Positions 7,129 through 16,037 of a DNA stretch of 35,426 nt are shown here, in pieces (within the stretch, counting starts at the first letter, position 1; each line of letters starts with the position of its first letter). The DNA is taken from assembly GCA_017940385.1 (NCBI GenBank), contig JAGAYS010000011.1:1-35426 (forward strand), given 5' to 3'. The translations under genes and the position numbers were made by a program. The DNA comes from Ruminobacter sp. (lineage in GTDB: Bacteria > Pseudomonadota > Gammaproteobacteria > Enterobacterales > Succinivibrionaceae). The notes beneath the pieces were generated by a model. That model made no database searches and was not told the DNA's origin. It saw only the letters and a list, made by a program, of their open reading frames with translations.

Positions 7129-9396
7129 ATGAAATCCATCAAAATAAACAAATTAACCGTGACTGTGGCAACCGCGGTTGTTTCATCTCTCATTGTCTCC
7201 TGCGGCGACCACAATAAAGGCGATACTCCGGAGGAGGGTATTGTGGTGCGGAACGGGGATCTGATTAGCGGAAAGCCTTATGAAGTCAGGTCACCTGGAG
7301 CCTCGAACATAACTTCTGATATCGGTACAGTATCAAAAATCAATCCGGTGACCGGAGAGAAAGGGAAAGATGACATCTGGTTCTTTACCATACCTGAAGA
7401 ATTCTACACCTCATACAAAGCAACCTATGAACAGTTGGCAGGTATCCCTGTCGTATTCAGTGTCACGAACAGTAAGGGAGAAACCAGAGATTATAAAATT
7501 GACATCTCCGGAGGAGACACACTTCTTCCGGACATGTGGCACCTTTACAACATCGGGCAGAATCCGTTCGACGTGGACATAGCACCTACTGCCGGTGTTG
7601 ACCTGAATGTCATTCCGGCATGGAGAAAAGTAATTACCACCAATACCGGGAAAACCCTGGTGGACGGCAGCGGTGTAAAGATTGCAGTAATTGACACTCT
7701 CGTGGACTTTCTGAATCATGATCTTAAAGAAAGAGAATACACACCGGAGGATGCAGATCCTAAATTTATTAATATCAAGTTTAAGGATGACTGGATGAAG
7801 AATATCAATATTCTTCATCATGGAACATCTGTTGCCGGAATTATCGGTTCTACAGGAATGAACAGTGCCGGAGTCCGGGGTATTGCCTTCAAATCCATGA
7901 TTACGGGATTTGCCGTCGGAAAAATAGAAGACTATGGAGATGATGTCATGCCTGATACGCAATATGTGTCAGATTCCATATCATATATTGCCGGACATCC
8001 TGAATACAACGTTGGCAATGCCAGCTTTGGAGAAGACTCTTTTTCCTCATCAGCAAGTGAATATTCTTATTACGACGCATTATATGAAAACAACACCGCA
8101 CTGATCCATGCAGTAGGTAACAGCTACGATTATGACATTGAAGACTATCTTGAAGAACATCATCTTCCGGATGATTATGAAGAAAAGCTGGATCTCTGTG
8201 ACATTTATTCAACAGACTGTTTTTTCATGCTGACGGACACCATGTCACGGCACCCGTACGTCATAAATACGGCGGCCATGACAGCATCCGGAAAGAAGTC
8301 AACCTATTCCTCAACCTCCGCCGGTGTTTGGATTTCCGGTTTTGGGGGAGAATACGGCTATATTCCGAGACATTACAGCCAATTATCCGAAGCTGCGCTT
8401 GTTACCGCATTCAGCGGACAGGATAATGTTCCTGCAAATAAATACAGTGATACCGGCACGCCATGGTTAGAATCAGGTCCTGAAGAAAAAAAATATTATA
8501 CGGCCAAAATGAACGGTACCTCATCGGCAGCACCTTCTGTTACCGGAGCTGTCGCCCTGGCATATCAGGTTAAACCGGATATGACCGTGGGACAGCTCAG
8601 ATATATACTGGCAAAAACAGGCAGAAACGACAGTGTTTTCAGCAGTATGAAATACGATCCGATCATCGTGAATGACTCCGAAGGTGATCCGGTGATCACG
8701 GATCCGGGCTGGATTGATAATGCCGCCGGATTCCGTTTCTCCAACTTTTACGGCTTCGGACTGATAGATGCAGCCGCTCTGGTTAATCTCGCTGAATCAT
8801 GTAACGAAGACACGGCCTGCAATCAGCTTATGGACGTTCCTGATCATTACGTATCTACCGGCAGTAATCCGTGTGAACTAACGGCTGAAGGCAGTGTGGT
8901 CTGTACTCTCAGCGGTTTCCGACAGACTGACGCCAAAGATAACACCGGAGGTGAACTTGCAGGCACTGTCGTTATAGATGCTCTCACCTTGGATATTAAG
9001 GGACTTACCTACGCAACCACCCAAACAGCGGAAGACTGCTCCGGGCTGGAAACTCTCCCACAAAGCAACACGGAGGATGACGGCAGTGTACAGAAGTACC
9101 GCGGTAAGGTAATCCTTGCCAACACCAACATGCATATGACAGTCAACTCCCCTGCAGGAACAACAGGCGTTGTCAAGCCGCTCTATGCCATCTGGGATCT
9201 TAACTATGACATTGATGACACGCTGTACAGTTCTGAACCTGAAAGAGAAGCAAACATTCCAGTTTCACTTCTCTATCGTGAAGAGCTGAAACCAGGAGAC
9301 GCCATTACATTCACCTTTAAAAGTCAGTGTGCCATAAATATTGACATGCTGAACAGTTCAATTAAAGCAAATGTCTACGCCTATCCGAAACTCTGA
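7129..9396 (+). CDS. Kexin-like S8 subtilase, outer-membrane lipoprotein
   Basis: The 755-residue protein has a lipobox, IVSC, with the lipidated Cys at 25 followed by Gly. There is no Asp at +2, so outer-membrane sorting is expected. The serine-protease triad is intact: Asp189 in KIAVIDT, His231 in HHGTSVAGI and Ser465 in NGTSSAAPS, with oxyanion Asn331 in HAVGNS. The lead-in MWHLYNIGQ and DLNVIPAW (about 136-165) is typical of subtilases related to proprotein convertases. Residues 575-755 form a beta-rich C-terminal region with an NSPAGTTG motif that resembles the P domain of kexins, a weaker call. No I9-type propeptide is visible between residues 26 and 130. That stretch has a V-x-R-N-G motif shared with the upstream protein and a small beta-rich segment. 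It follows the upstream gene by 13 bp with an AAGGA site. Substrates are unknown. Confidence 0.9.
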   Translation: MKSIKINKLTVTVATAVVSSLIVSCGDHNKGDTPEEGIVVRNGDLISGKPYEVRSPGASNITSDIGTVSKINPVTGEKGKDDIWFFTIPEEFYTSYKATYEQLAGIPVVFSVTNSKGETRDYKIDISGGDTLLPDMWHLYNIGQNPFDVDIAPTAGVDLNVIPAWRKVITTNTGKTLVDGSGVKIAVIDTLVDFLNHDLKEREYTPEDADPKFINIKFKDDWMKNINILHHGTSVAGIIGSTGMNSAGVRGIAFKSMITGFAVGKIEDYGDDVMPDTQYVSDSISYIAGHPEYNVGNASFGEDSFSSSASEYSYYDALYENNTALIHAVGNSYDYDIEDYLEEHHLPDDYEEKLDLCDIYSTDCFFMLTDTMSRHPYVINTAAMTASGKKSTYSSTSAGVWISGFGGEYGYIPRHYSQLSEAALVTAFSGQDNVPANKYSDTGTPWLESGPEEKKYYTAKMNGTSSAAPSVTGAVALAYQVKPDMTVGQLRYILAKTGRNDSVFSSMKYDPIIVNDSEGDPVITDPGWIDNAAGFRFSNFYGFGLIDAAALVNLAESCNEDTACNQLMDVPDHYVSTGSNPCELTAEGSVVCTLSGFRQTDAKDNTGGELAGTVVIDALTLDIKGLTYATTQTAEDCSGLETLPQSNTEDDGSVQKYRGKVILANTNMHMTVNSPAGTTGVVKPLYAIWDLNYDIDDTLYSSEPEREANIPVSLLYREELKPGDAITFTFKSQCAINIDMLNSSIKANVYAYPKL

Positions 9397-9469
9397 CGGA
9401 AACATGCCTGAAAGGAAGTTAATTTTATTGAAAAAACTAATCACAACGTTCCTTACAGAAAAGCACTAA

Positions 9470-9495
9470 ATAAACCGGGCTCAGTCCCGGTTTAT
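9470..9495 (+). terminator. Terminator hairpin after the subtilase gene
   Basis: A 10-bp perfect stem (ATAAACCGGG 9470-9479 with CCCGGTTTAT 9486-9495) with a 6-nt loop lies 73 bp past the stop codon. The stem itself ends in T-rich sequence, but no long T-run follows. Confidence 0.65.
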
Positions 9496-9779
9496 AAGAT
9501 TAATGAGCATAAACAGAAAAATCAGTCTGGGCCGGAAATATATTTACCTCTCTCTACGACTTTCTGACAGAATAAACGGAGTAAAACCCCTTACTGATGC
9601 TCCCATAAGAGAACCTGTGCCGGACAATGTGTGCCGATGCGTACGGAACTGAACTTCCTGCCGGAGACTCCGGGGCGGTACCTGACAGCTTAACGGCAGG
9701 ATTTCTTTTGCGATTCTCTGAACATACATGTTTCGGACGGCAAGAAACAGTCCGTAATTAAATCCATAATATAAATAAC

Positions 9780-9813
9780 AAAAAGCCTCCGCTTTTGGAA
9801 GCGAAGGCTTTTT
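9780..9813 (-). terminator. Intrinsic terminator of the nqr operon
   Basis: AAAAAGCCT (9780-9788) pairs with AGGCTTTTT (9805-9813), and the stem continues for five more pairs after one mismatch to a TTGG loop. The minus-strand T-run marks the end of nqrF, 33 bp past its stop codon. It is symmetrical enough to work in both directions. Confidence 0.88.
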
Positions 9814-9845
9814 CAGTCACATGCTTAACATGTCAGCTGTCGGAA

Positions 9846-11072
9846 TTAACCGCCGAAGTTATCCAGAAGGATGTTTTCGTCTTCAACGCCGAGGCTGTGG
9901 AGCATGTCAATGGTTGACTTGGTCATCATTGGAGGACCGCACATGTAGAATTCACAGTCTTCAGGAGCCTTATGATTCTTAAGGTAGTTTTCATAAAGAA
10001 CATTGTGAATAAATCCAGTGTAACCGGTCCAGTTGTCCTCAGGCTGTGCATCACTTAAGGCTATATGCCATGTGAAGTTAGGATGTTCCTTAGCCAGCTG
10101 ATCAAATTCTTCCTGATAGAATACTTCCTTAAGTGAACGTGCACCGTACCAGAAGCTGATCTTACGGTTAGTCTTGATTCTCTTAAGCTGGTCAAAGATA
10201 TGTGAACGCATTGGAGCCATACCTGCACCACCGCCCACGAATACCATTTCAGCATCAGTTTCCTTGGCAAAGAATTCGCCGAACGGACCGGAAATGGTTA
10301 CCTTGTCACCCGGCTTTAAAGACCAGATGTATGAAGACATCTGTCCAGGAGGAAGGGTAAGATCACGAAGAGGAGGGGTAGCAATTCTCACATTCAGCAT
10401 GATAAGACCCTTTTCTTCAGGATATGAAGCCATTGAGTATGCACGCAGAATGTGGGTATCAACCTTGGAAACCAGATCACGAAGCTTGAACTTATCCCAG
10501 TCACTGAGATACTTTTCAGGAATATCAAAATCACGGTAGTTTACGGTATGAGGCTCAGCTTCAATCTGAATGTAACCGCCCGCTCTGAAAGGCACTTCCT
10601 CACCTTCAGGAATCTGAAGACGGAGTTCCTTAATGAAGGTGGCCACATTGTTATTGGAAATAACGGTACAGGTCCACTTCTTAACACCGAAAACTGAAGC
10701 AGGAAGTTCAATTTCCATATCCTGACGAACACCGACCTGACATGCAAGTCTCCAGCCTTCGCGAACCTCACGCTTGGTCAGATGACCGAGTTCGGTAGGA
10801 AGAACATCACCGCCGCCCTTGGTAACCTTACAACGGCACTGACCGCAGGCACCGCCGCCGCCACATGCTGATGGCACGAAAATTCCCTGACTGGCAAGAG
10901 CCGTTAACAGCTTGTCACCTGCAGGAACCTTTATTGCCTTTTCAGGATCGCCATTAATACCGATGGTTACATCACCGCTGTTTACCATGAAGTGCTTGGC
11001 AACCAGAATAGCCAGTACCAGACCCAACACGATAAGGATAAATAAACCAACACCATATAATACGGTTATCAT
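9846..11072 (-). CDS. nqrF: Na+-translocating NADH:quinone oxidoreductase subunit F
   Basis: NqrF is the NADH-oxidising entry subunit and passes electrons through FAD and a 2Fe-2S cluster. The 408-residue product has one N-terminal membrane helix (about 4-25). A plant-type ferredoxin domain follows with Cys70, Cys76, Cys79 and Cys111 ([12 protein letters not shown] motif). Next come a FAD site (RAYSMAS) and an NADH site ([12 protein letters not shown], then CGPPMM near the end), and the protein ends in DNFGG, the usual C-terminus. The size equals that of other NqrF proteins (about 408). It is the last gene of nqrABCDEF and is followed by a terminator. The neighbours nqrM and apbE, often found after nqrF in vibrios, are not here. 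Confidence 0.98.
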   Translation of the reverse strand: MITVLYGVGLFILIVLGLVLAILVAKHFMVNSGDVTIGINGDPEKAIKVPAGDKLLTALASQGIFVPSACGGGGACGQCRCKVTKGGGDVLPTELGHLTKREVREGWRLACQVGVRQDMEIELPASVFGVKKWTCTVISNNNVATFIKELRLQIPEGEEVPFRAGGYIQIEAEPHTVNYRDFDIPEKYLSDWDKFKLRDLVSKVDTHILRAYSMASYPEEKGLIMLNVRIATPPLRDLTLPPGQMSSYIWSLKPGDKVTISGPFGEFFAKETDAEMVFVGGGAGMAPMRSHIFDQLKRIKTNRKISFWYGARSLKEVFYQEEFDQLAKEHPNFTWHIALSDAQPEDNWTGYTGFIHNVLYENYLKNHKAPEDCEFYMCGPPMMTKSTIDMLHSLGVEDENILLDNFGG

Positions 11073-11087
11073 TTAACTTTATCCCCC

Positions 11088-11681
11088 TTAAAGCTTAATA
11101 CCAGAGAAAGACATAAAGCCCAAGGCAATAAGTCCCGCAGTTATAAACACGATACCTAAACCGTTAAGACCGTTAGGTGTATGAGCATACTTAAGCTTTT
11201 CACGGACCGCAGCCAGCAGAATCAGGGCAATGGCCCATGAAGTACCGGAACCGATACCATATACCACGGATTCCGTAAAGTTGTACTCACGCTGTACCAT
11301 GAATGATACACCACCGAAAATAGCACAGTTTACGGTAATCAGAGGAAGGAAAATACCCAGTGCGGAATAAAGGCTTGGCACATACTTATCCAGAAACATT
11401 TCCAGAATCTGAACAAGTGCGGCAATTACACCGATGTAGGTAATAAAACCTAAGAATGATAAATCAATACCTGGCTGAATGGCATTAGGCTTCAACACGT
11501 ATGTGTATACGAGATTGTTAACCGGAACGGCAATGGTCTGAACGACAATTACCGCAATACCCAAGCCGATAGCTGTCTTAACCTTCTTGGACACAGCCAG
11601 GAAGGTACACATGCCCAGAAAGAAACTGAGAGCAAGGTTTTCAATAAAGACAGACTTTATAAATAAATTAAGCAAATCCAT
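11088..11681 (-). CDS. nqrE: Na+-translocating NADH:quinone oxidoreductase subunit E
   Basis: NqrE is one of the two homologous membrane subunits (with NqrD) that sit back to back and bind an intramembrane iron centre. The 197-residue protein has about six hydrophobic helices and starts [20 protein letters not shown]. The conserved [14 protein letters not shown] stretch near residues 20-33 carries one iron-binding cysteine, and the GVxFxVQREY region near residues 125-134, shortly after the VNCAIFG cysteine, is also present. The length is typical (198 in Vibrio). Its ATG overlaps the nqrD stop codon, so translation is likely coupled. Confidence 0.97.
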   Translation of the reverse strand: MDLLNLFIKSVFIENLALSFFLGMCTFLAVSKKVKTAIGLGIAVIVVQTIAVPVNNLVYTYVLKPNAIQPGIDLSFLGFITYIGVIAALVQILEMFLDKYVPSLYSALGIFLPLITVNCAIFGGVSFMVQREYNFTESVVYGIGSGTSWAIALILLAAVREKLKYAHTPNGLNGLGIVFITAGLIALGFMSFSGIKL

Positions 11682-12337
11682 TATGAAGCATCCTTACGTG
11701 ATGTGTCGTACTCAGGCTTGGTATTAATCTTGTAAACCTGATTGGTTAACCAGATTAACAGGCCGATTAAGAAGAATGCGCAAGGAGGCATAAGCATGAA
11801 ACCGTTAGGTACATACCAGCCGCCGTCATTTACGGTCTTTAACAGAGTGATGTCAAACCACTTACCTGAACCGAACAGTTCGCGAACAGTACCGAGGAAG
11901 CAGAGAATAATACCATAACCGATACCGTTGCCGAGACCGTCAAGGAAAGACAGAACCGGCGGATATTTCATGGCAAATGCCTCAGCACGACCCATAACTA
12001 TACAGTTGGTAATAATCAGTCCCACGAACACTGACAGTTGCTTTGAAAGATCATAGCTGAAAGCTTTCAGTAACTGGTCAACAATGATAACCAGTGAAGC
12101 AATAACCGTCATCTGGGCGATGATTCTCACACTGTTAGGGATATACTTGCGGATTGAAGAAATAATCAAGTTAGAGAATGCGGTTACGAAAGTTAATGCA
12201 AGACTCATAACGAGAGCAGTCTTCATGTTTGAGGATACTGCCAGTGATGAACAGATACCGAGTACCTGAATCATTACCGGATTATCCTTAATCAAAGGTC
12301 TTGTAAAAACCTCTTTTGCAGAAGGTAAATCACTCAT
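11681..12337 (-). CDS. nqrD: Na+-translocating NADH:quinone oxidoreductase subunit D
   Basis: NqrD is an integral membrane subunit homologous to NqrE and RnfA/E. The 218-residue protein has about six membrane helices. It carries the conserved [17 protein letters not shown] segment (about 19-35) and the [16 protein letters not shown] segment (about 107-122), each with the cysteine expected at the shared iron site. The C-terminus is about eight residues longer than in Vibrio. Start and stop codons overlap those of nqrC and nqrE, which indicates coupled translation. Confidence 0.97.
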   Translation of the reverse strand: MSDLPSAKEVFTRPLIKDNPVMIQVLGICSSLAVSSNMKTALVMSLALTFVTAFSNLIISSIRKYIPNSVRIIAQMTVIASLVIIVDQLLKAFSYDLSKQLSVFVGLIITNCIVMGRAEAFAMKYPPVLSFLDGLGNGIGYGIILCFLGTVRELFGSGKWFDITLLKTVNDGGWYVPNGFMLMPPCAFFLIGLLIWLTNQVYKINTKPEYDTSRKDAS

Positions 12338-13152
12338 TATTTCACCTCTTTATTCTTGAACTGCTTTAATAACGGTGCATATACCTCTTCAAACCAGTAC
12401 TTAACGGAGTTGTTAACACCGTCACTGGTAAGGGTGGCGCCGGAAATGGCATCAACCTGGTACTGGCTGTTACCGTCAGCATTTTTCTTAACTGCAAACT
12501 GATAGCTGCTGTTTTCATCGTAAAGCTTCTTGGAAATCCACTTTGCGGTGTAGTTAGGATTGGTAACTTCCGCACCGAGACCAGCAGTTTCACCCTGATT
12601 GTAGTACTTAAGGCCCTGAATGGTTGAACCGTCGGCACCAACGGCGAGATAACCGTACATGGTAGACCATAAGCCCTGACCATAGAACGGAAGCACAATC
12701 TGGGTAACTGATTTGTCTTCAGCCTTTACAAGGTATACCGGCATGTACTTGGCATGAGTCTTGATGCCTGCAAAATCCTTGGCAGGGTCGATGTCAGCGT
12801 TATGCCCCGGAAGCTTAGCTTCGGATACGAAATTATAAGAACCGGCACAGTCTGACGCAGACTTATTATCATCGCAACCTACAGCCTTCTTAACTTCTTC
12901 ATCGTTTAAGAATCTGTTGGATTCGAGGTCAAGAAGTCTGGCTTCAATCTTGGAATTAAATAAATCGGTAATGTCCTTACCACTGTAATCAATGCCTGCA
13001 GCCTCAAGTACGCTCTTCATGCGGTCAACATTGATTTCCTTTTCCTGGAAAGGCTTAAGGATAACAACAGCAAGACACACAAGAACTGAACATACGAAGC
13101 ACAATAAACCAATTACAGTGAATGTTCTCAATGTACTATCTTTGTTAGCCAT
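12337..13152 (-). CDS. nqrC: Na+-translocating NADH:quinone oxidoreductase subunit C
   Basis: NqrC carries a covalently bound FMN on the outer face of the membrane. The 271-residue product has one N-terminal helix (about 11-33) and an extracytoplasmic domain. The flavinylation motif SGAT lies at residues 237-240 inside [13 protein letters not shown], so Thr240 is the expected FMN-linked residue, added by an ApbE-type transferase that is not encoded in this window. The protein is somewhat longer than the Vibrio one (about 257). An insert with two cysteines (residues 93 and 102) may account for part of the difference. It overlaps nqrD at the stop codon. Confidence 0.97.
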   Translation of the reverse strand: MANKDSTLRTFTVIGLLCFVCSVLVCLAVVILKPFQEKEINVDRMKSVLEAAGIDYSGKDITDLFNSKIEARLLDLESNRFLNDEEVKKAVGCDDNKSASDCAGSYNFVSEAKLPGHNADIDPAKDFAGIKTHAKYMPVYLVKAEDKSVTQIVLPFYGQGLWSTMYGYLAVGADGSTIQGLKYYNQGETAGLGAEVTNPNYTAKWISKKLYDENSSYQFAVKKNADGNSQYQVDAISGATLTSDGVNNSVKYWFEEVYAPLLKQFKNKEVK

Positions 13153-13158
13153 TTCTTT

Positions 13159-14415
13159 TTACACTCCCTGTACGAACTTAGGTTTAGCCGCAATGCGCTT
13201 ACGACGGTTAATATTGAACTGTGACACACAGTAGTCAAATAACGGAGCCCAGCAGTTGGCAAAGAGAATTGCCAGCATCACGCCTTCAGGATATGCAGGA
13301 TTCAGTACACGAATCGTTACAACCATTGCACCGATAAGGATACCGTAGATCCACTTACCCTTTGACGTGAAAGCGGAAGATACAGGGTCGGTAGCCATGA
13401 AGAAGATACCGAAAGCAAAACCGCCAATGATAATGTGTTCGTAGAAATTCATCTTCAGCATGAGATTGGTTGTCTCAGGAGACACGAAAGTATTGCAGAT
13501 AACAGTCATTGCAATAAGACCTACAAAACCTCCGAGAACAATGCGCCATGAAGCAACCCCCATCCAAAGAAGAATAATGCCGCCGATGAGAATGCCTAAG
13601 GTTGAACCTTCACCGATACATCCAGGAAGATTTCCGAGGAAAGCATCAAGATGTGATACAGGCAGGTTACCGTTCTTTGAGAAGTAGCTGAGGGCAGTGG
13701 CTCCGGTATAACCGTCAACAGGAACCCATACTGCATCACCTGAAATCTGAGCTGGATAAGCAAAGAACAGGAATGCACGACCAACAAGAGCAGGGTTCAT
13801 GAAGTTACGGCCGGTACCGCCAAACACTTCCTTACCGATGATAACACCAAAGGTGATACCTAAAGCCACCTGCCATAAAGGAATGGTAGGAGGAACAATA
13901 AGGGCAAAGAAAAGTGAAGTAACGAAAAGCCCTTCATTTACTTCGTGCTTACGCACGATACAGAACAGAACTTCCCAAAATGCACCAACACCGAATGATA
14001 CGGCATAGATAGGCAGGAAGAAAATCGCTCCGATGAGCATCTTACTGTAAATACCCGCATCCTGTGCCAGAGAACCGCCAAGCAGCTGCACCAGCGCATA
14101 ATGCCAGTCGGCACTGAAAAGGCTGAAGGATGTTGAGGTGTATCTGATGAAATCAGCACTTGATGCTATTGCATTAATGGTCTGATTACCAACGTTGTAC
14201 CATCCCCAGAACATGCATGGGAACACAGCAAAGAACACCATAATCATCATACGTTTGAAATCAATGAAGTCACGTACGTGAGTGGTGGTGTTGTGAGTAA
14301 CTACGCCAGGAGTATAAAAGAAAGTTGAAGTACCTTCAAATAAAGGATAAAACTTCTCCAACTTACCGCCCTTCGCAAAGAGAGGTTCAAGCTTGTTAAT
14401 AATTGAAAGAATCAT
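13159..14415 (-). CDS. nqrB: Na+-translocating NADH:quinone oxidoreductase subunit B
   Basis: NqrB is the large membrane subunit. It holds riboflavin and a covalent FMN and provides the main Na+ path. The 418-residue product has about ten hydrophobic helices and the flavinylation motif TGAT at residues 237-240 ([10 protein letters not shown]), so Thr240 should carry FMN. The conserved [20 protein letters not shown] stretch (195-214) precedes it. The length is normal (about 415). It sits 3 bp after nqrA and 6 bp before nqrC in the operon. Confidence 0.98.
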   Translation of the reverse strand: MILSIINKLEPLFAKGGKLEKFYPLFEGTSTFFYTPGVVTHNTTTHVRDFIDFKRMMIMVFFAVFPCMFWGWYNVGNQTINAIASSADFIRYTSTSFSLFSADWHYALVQLLGGSLAQDAGIYSKMLIGAIFFLPIYAVSFGVGAFWEVLFCIVRKHEVNEGLFVTSLFFALIVPPTIPLWQVALGITFGVIIGKEVFGGTGRNFMNPALVGRAFLFFAYPAQISGDAVWVPVDGYTGATALSYFSKNGNLPVSHLDAFLGNLPGCIGEGSTLGILIGGIILLWMGVASWRIVLGGFVGLIAMTVICNTFVSPETTNLMLKMNFYEHIIIGGFAFGIFFMATDPVSSAFTSKGKWIYGILIGAMVVTIRVLNPAYPEGVMLAILFANCWAPLFDYCVSQFNINRRKRIAAKPKFVQGV

Positions 14416-14418
14416 CTG

Positions 14419-15771
14419 TTACCCCTCTAACTCAATCTTGGTTAAACACTTTCTGAGCAGTCTGCCATACTCGGTCTTACCAGGGCATACATAAGTACAT
14501 AAGGCCAGATCCTCTTCATCGAGCTCCATACATCCAAGTAACTTGGCTGCATCGGTATCTCCGATTTCAATTGCTCTCAGAAGCATGGCAGGAATAATGT
14601 CCAGAGGCATAACCTTGTCATAGCTTTCAATAGGAACCATTGCTCTCGAACCGCCGTTAACCGCGGTATTGATGTCATAATCTCTAGGAGGGAATAATCT
14701 GCTGAGAACGGTTCTGGTTACGGAATGCTTCTTGGCACCAGGCATAACCCAGCCTAAGAACTCACGCTTATTGCCTTCAGGAATAACGCTGATCTGCAGA
14801 TGGAATCTGCCGAGATAATCAAAGGCATCGACTGCGGTGTTACCATTGAATACGGAGCCTGAAATTACACGGTAGTTTGAACCTGAAAGTTCATTTGCGG
14901 TGATTTCTGACACACATGCACCCTGAATGGTTCTGAGCAGTCTAGGCTTAATTACGTTAGGGCCTGCAAGACTGATTACCCTTTCATTGTAAATATCACC
15001 TGTTCTGAACAGATGACCGATGGCAATTACATCCTGATAACCTATTGACCACATTACATGTTCTTCAGATGCTCTGTGAATAAAGTGAATATGGGTTCCG
15101 GCGAGACCGGCAGGATGCTTACCGATAAAGACTCTTTCCTGAATCTTATTGGATTTGTAATCGGTAGGCAGGGATGCTTCCCCCTTACAGATATATACGT
15201 TACCGCCGGTTAAGGCACTGATAACGTCAAGACCGTCGCAGAAATCCTTGGCGTGGCTACTGATTACAACCTTAGGATCGCCTGCCAGAGGGTTTGTATC
15301 CGTAGCGGTAACAAAGATGTGCTCAGGAACTGCGTCAACAGCAGGAGTTTTGCTGTAAGGACGGGTTCTGAACGCTGTCCATGCGCCTGATTCAATAAGC
15401 TGCTTTGCTACGGTTTCACGATCCAGTGTACTGAGATCCTCGTTAGGATAAGCATTAAACTTTCTGCTACCCACAATAGCAGAATCCATTTCGATAACTA
15501 AAGACTGGAACGCCCTTTTTTCACCGCGGTTAATGGCAACCACCTTGCCCGGAACGGGAGCCGTGTAGCAAACGCCAGGATTCTTCTTATCGGTAAAAAG
15601 AGTCTGACCTTTATCAACAACATCACCAACTTCCACCAGCATGGATGGCTTTAACCCAGGAAAATCAGTGCCTAATACGGCAACATGCTTTACGGCATTG
15701 TTACTTGCATTAATCACATTTTCCGGCTTACCGCTGATAGGGAGATCTAATCCTTTCTTGATATTTATCAT
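14419..15771 (-). CDS. nqrA: Na+-translocating NADH:quinone oxidoreductase subunit A
   Basis: NqrA is the peripheral cytoplasmic subunit of the Na+-pumping NADH dehydrogenase and has been linked to quinone binding. The 450-residue product starts MINIKKGLDLPISGKP, the family's usual N-terminus. It has the barrel-sandwich segment VEVGDVVDKGQTLFTDKKNPG near residues 45-65 and a C-terminal CTYVCPGKTEYG stretch. The length matches other NqrA proteins (about 446). It is the first gene of the operon. The leader upstream contains a terminator-like hairpin, so the operon may be controlled by attenuation. Confidence 0.98.
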   Translation of the reverse strand: MINIKKGLDLPISGKPENVINASNNAVKHVAVLGTDFPGLKPSMLVEVGDVVDKGQTLFTDKKNPGVCYTAPVPGKVVAINRGEKRAFQSLVIEMDSAIVGSRKFNAYPNEDLSTLDRETVAKQLIESGAWTAFRTRPYSKTPAVDAVPEHIFVTATDTNPLAGDPKVVISSHAKDFCDGLDVISALTGGNVYICKGEASLPTDYKSNKIQERVFIGKHPAGLAGTHIHFIHRASEEHVMWSIGYQDVIAIGHLFRTGDIYNERVISLAGPNVIKPRLLRTIQGACVSEITANELSGSNYRVISGSVFNGNTAVDAFDYLGRFHLQISVIPEGNKREFLGWVMPGAKKHSVTRTVLSRLFPPRDYDINTAVNGGSRAMVPIESYDKVMPLDIIPAMLLRAIEIGDTDAAKLLGCMELDEEDLALCTYVCPGKTEYGRLLRKCLTKIELEG

Positions 15772-15825
15772 TGTTTTTCCAAAGAATAAATTGCAAAAGA
15801 AAGCTCTATGTCATTACGACACACC

Positions 15826-15885
15826 CAAAAAAATCACGACCCCTCCGTCCCTTTGCAAGAAAGACAGAGTAATCGGAATTGTCGT
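15826..15885 (-). promoter_or_regulatory. Terminator-like hairpin in the nqrA leader (attenuator candidate)
   Basis: On the minus strand, CACGAC (complement of 15880-15885) pairs with GTCGTG (complement of 15834-15839). Inside, CTCTGTC pairs with GACGGAG around a small loop. One base past the closing stem is a run of seven Ts (complement of 15826-15832). The inner and outer helices are joined by an uneven internal loop, so the fold is imperfect. It lies 55 bp upstream of the nqrA start codon, inside the probable leader. Confidence 0.5.
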
Positions 15886-15983
15886 GTAGTTTATCACACA
15901 AGTGAATATTTTTGTTATTTTACTTACTCGGATAATTGATTATTTTTTGATTTTTACTTAAGGGAAAAATTATGAAAATCTCA

Positions 15984-16020
15984 AGAAAAAGAGAACCGGC
16001 TTTCGCATGCCGGCCCCTTT
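15984..16020 (-). terminator. Terminator of the ampG-like gene
   Basis: CCGGC (15996-16000) pairs with GCCGG (16009-16013) around an 8-nt loop. On the minus strand it is followed by TTCTCTTTTTC. It lies 18 bp beyond the permease stop codon and upstream of the nqr leader. Confidence 0.65.
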
Positions 16021-16037
16021 CAAATAAATGTAAAAGA

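Larger units (their letters stand above)
9397..9845. other. Intergenic region with several hairpins
   Basis: This gap separates two convergent units. It contains the subtilase terminator (9470-9495), the nqr terminator (9780-9813) and a locally GC-richer 200-bp stretch between them. In that stretch TCCTGCCG (9656-9663) pairs with CGGCAGGA (9694-9701), followed on the plus strand by a T-rich run. A CGGAC/GTCCG hairpin lies near 9734-9754. I see no convincing protein gene; a 61-codon minus-strand frame (9544-9729) has no recognisable content. Confidence 0.5.

Noticed and set aside
7411-8212. Long minus-strand frames (183 and 88 codons) inside the subtilase gene
   Set aside because: The plus frame has an intact catalytic triad and lipobox; the antisense frames have no motif and no ribosome site.
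9544-9729. A 61-codon minus-strand frame in the gap after the subtilase gene
   Set aside because: No ribosome site or recognisable content; it coincides with the hairpin-rich stretch and is more likely a chance frame.
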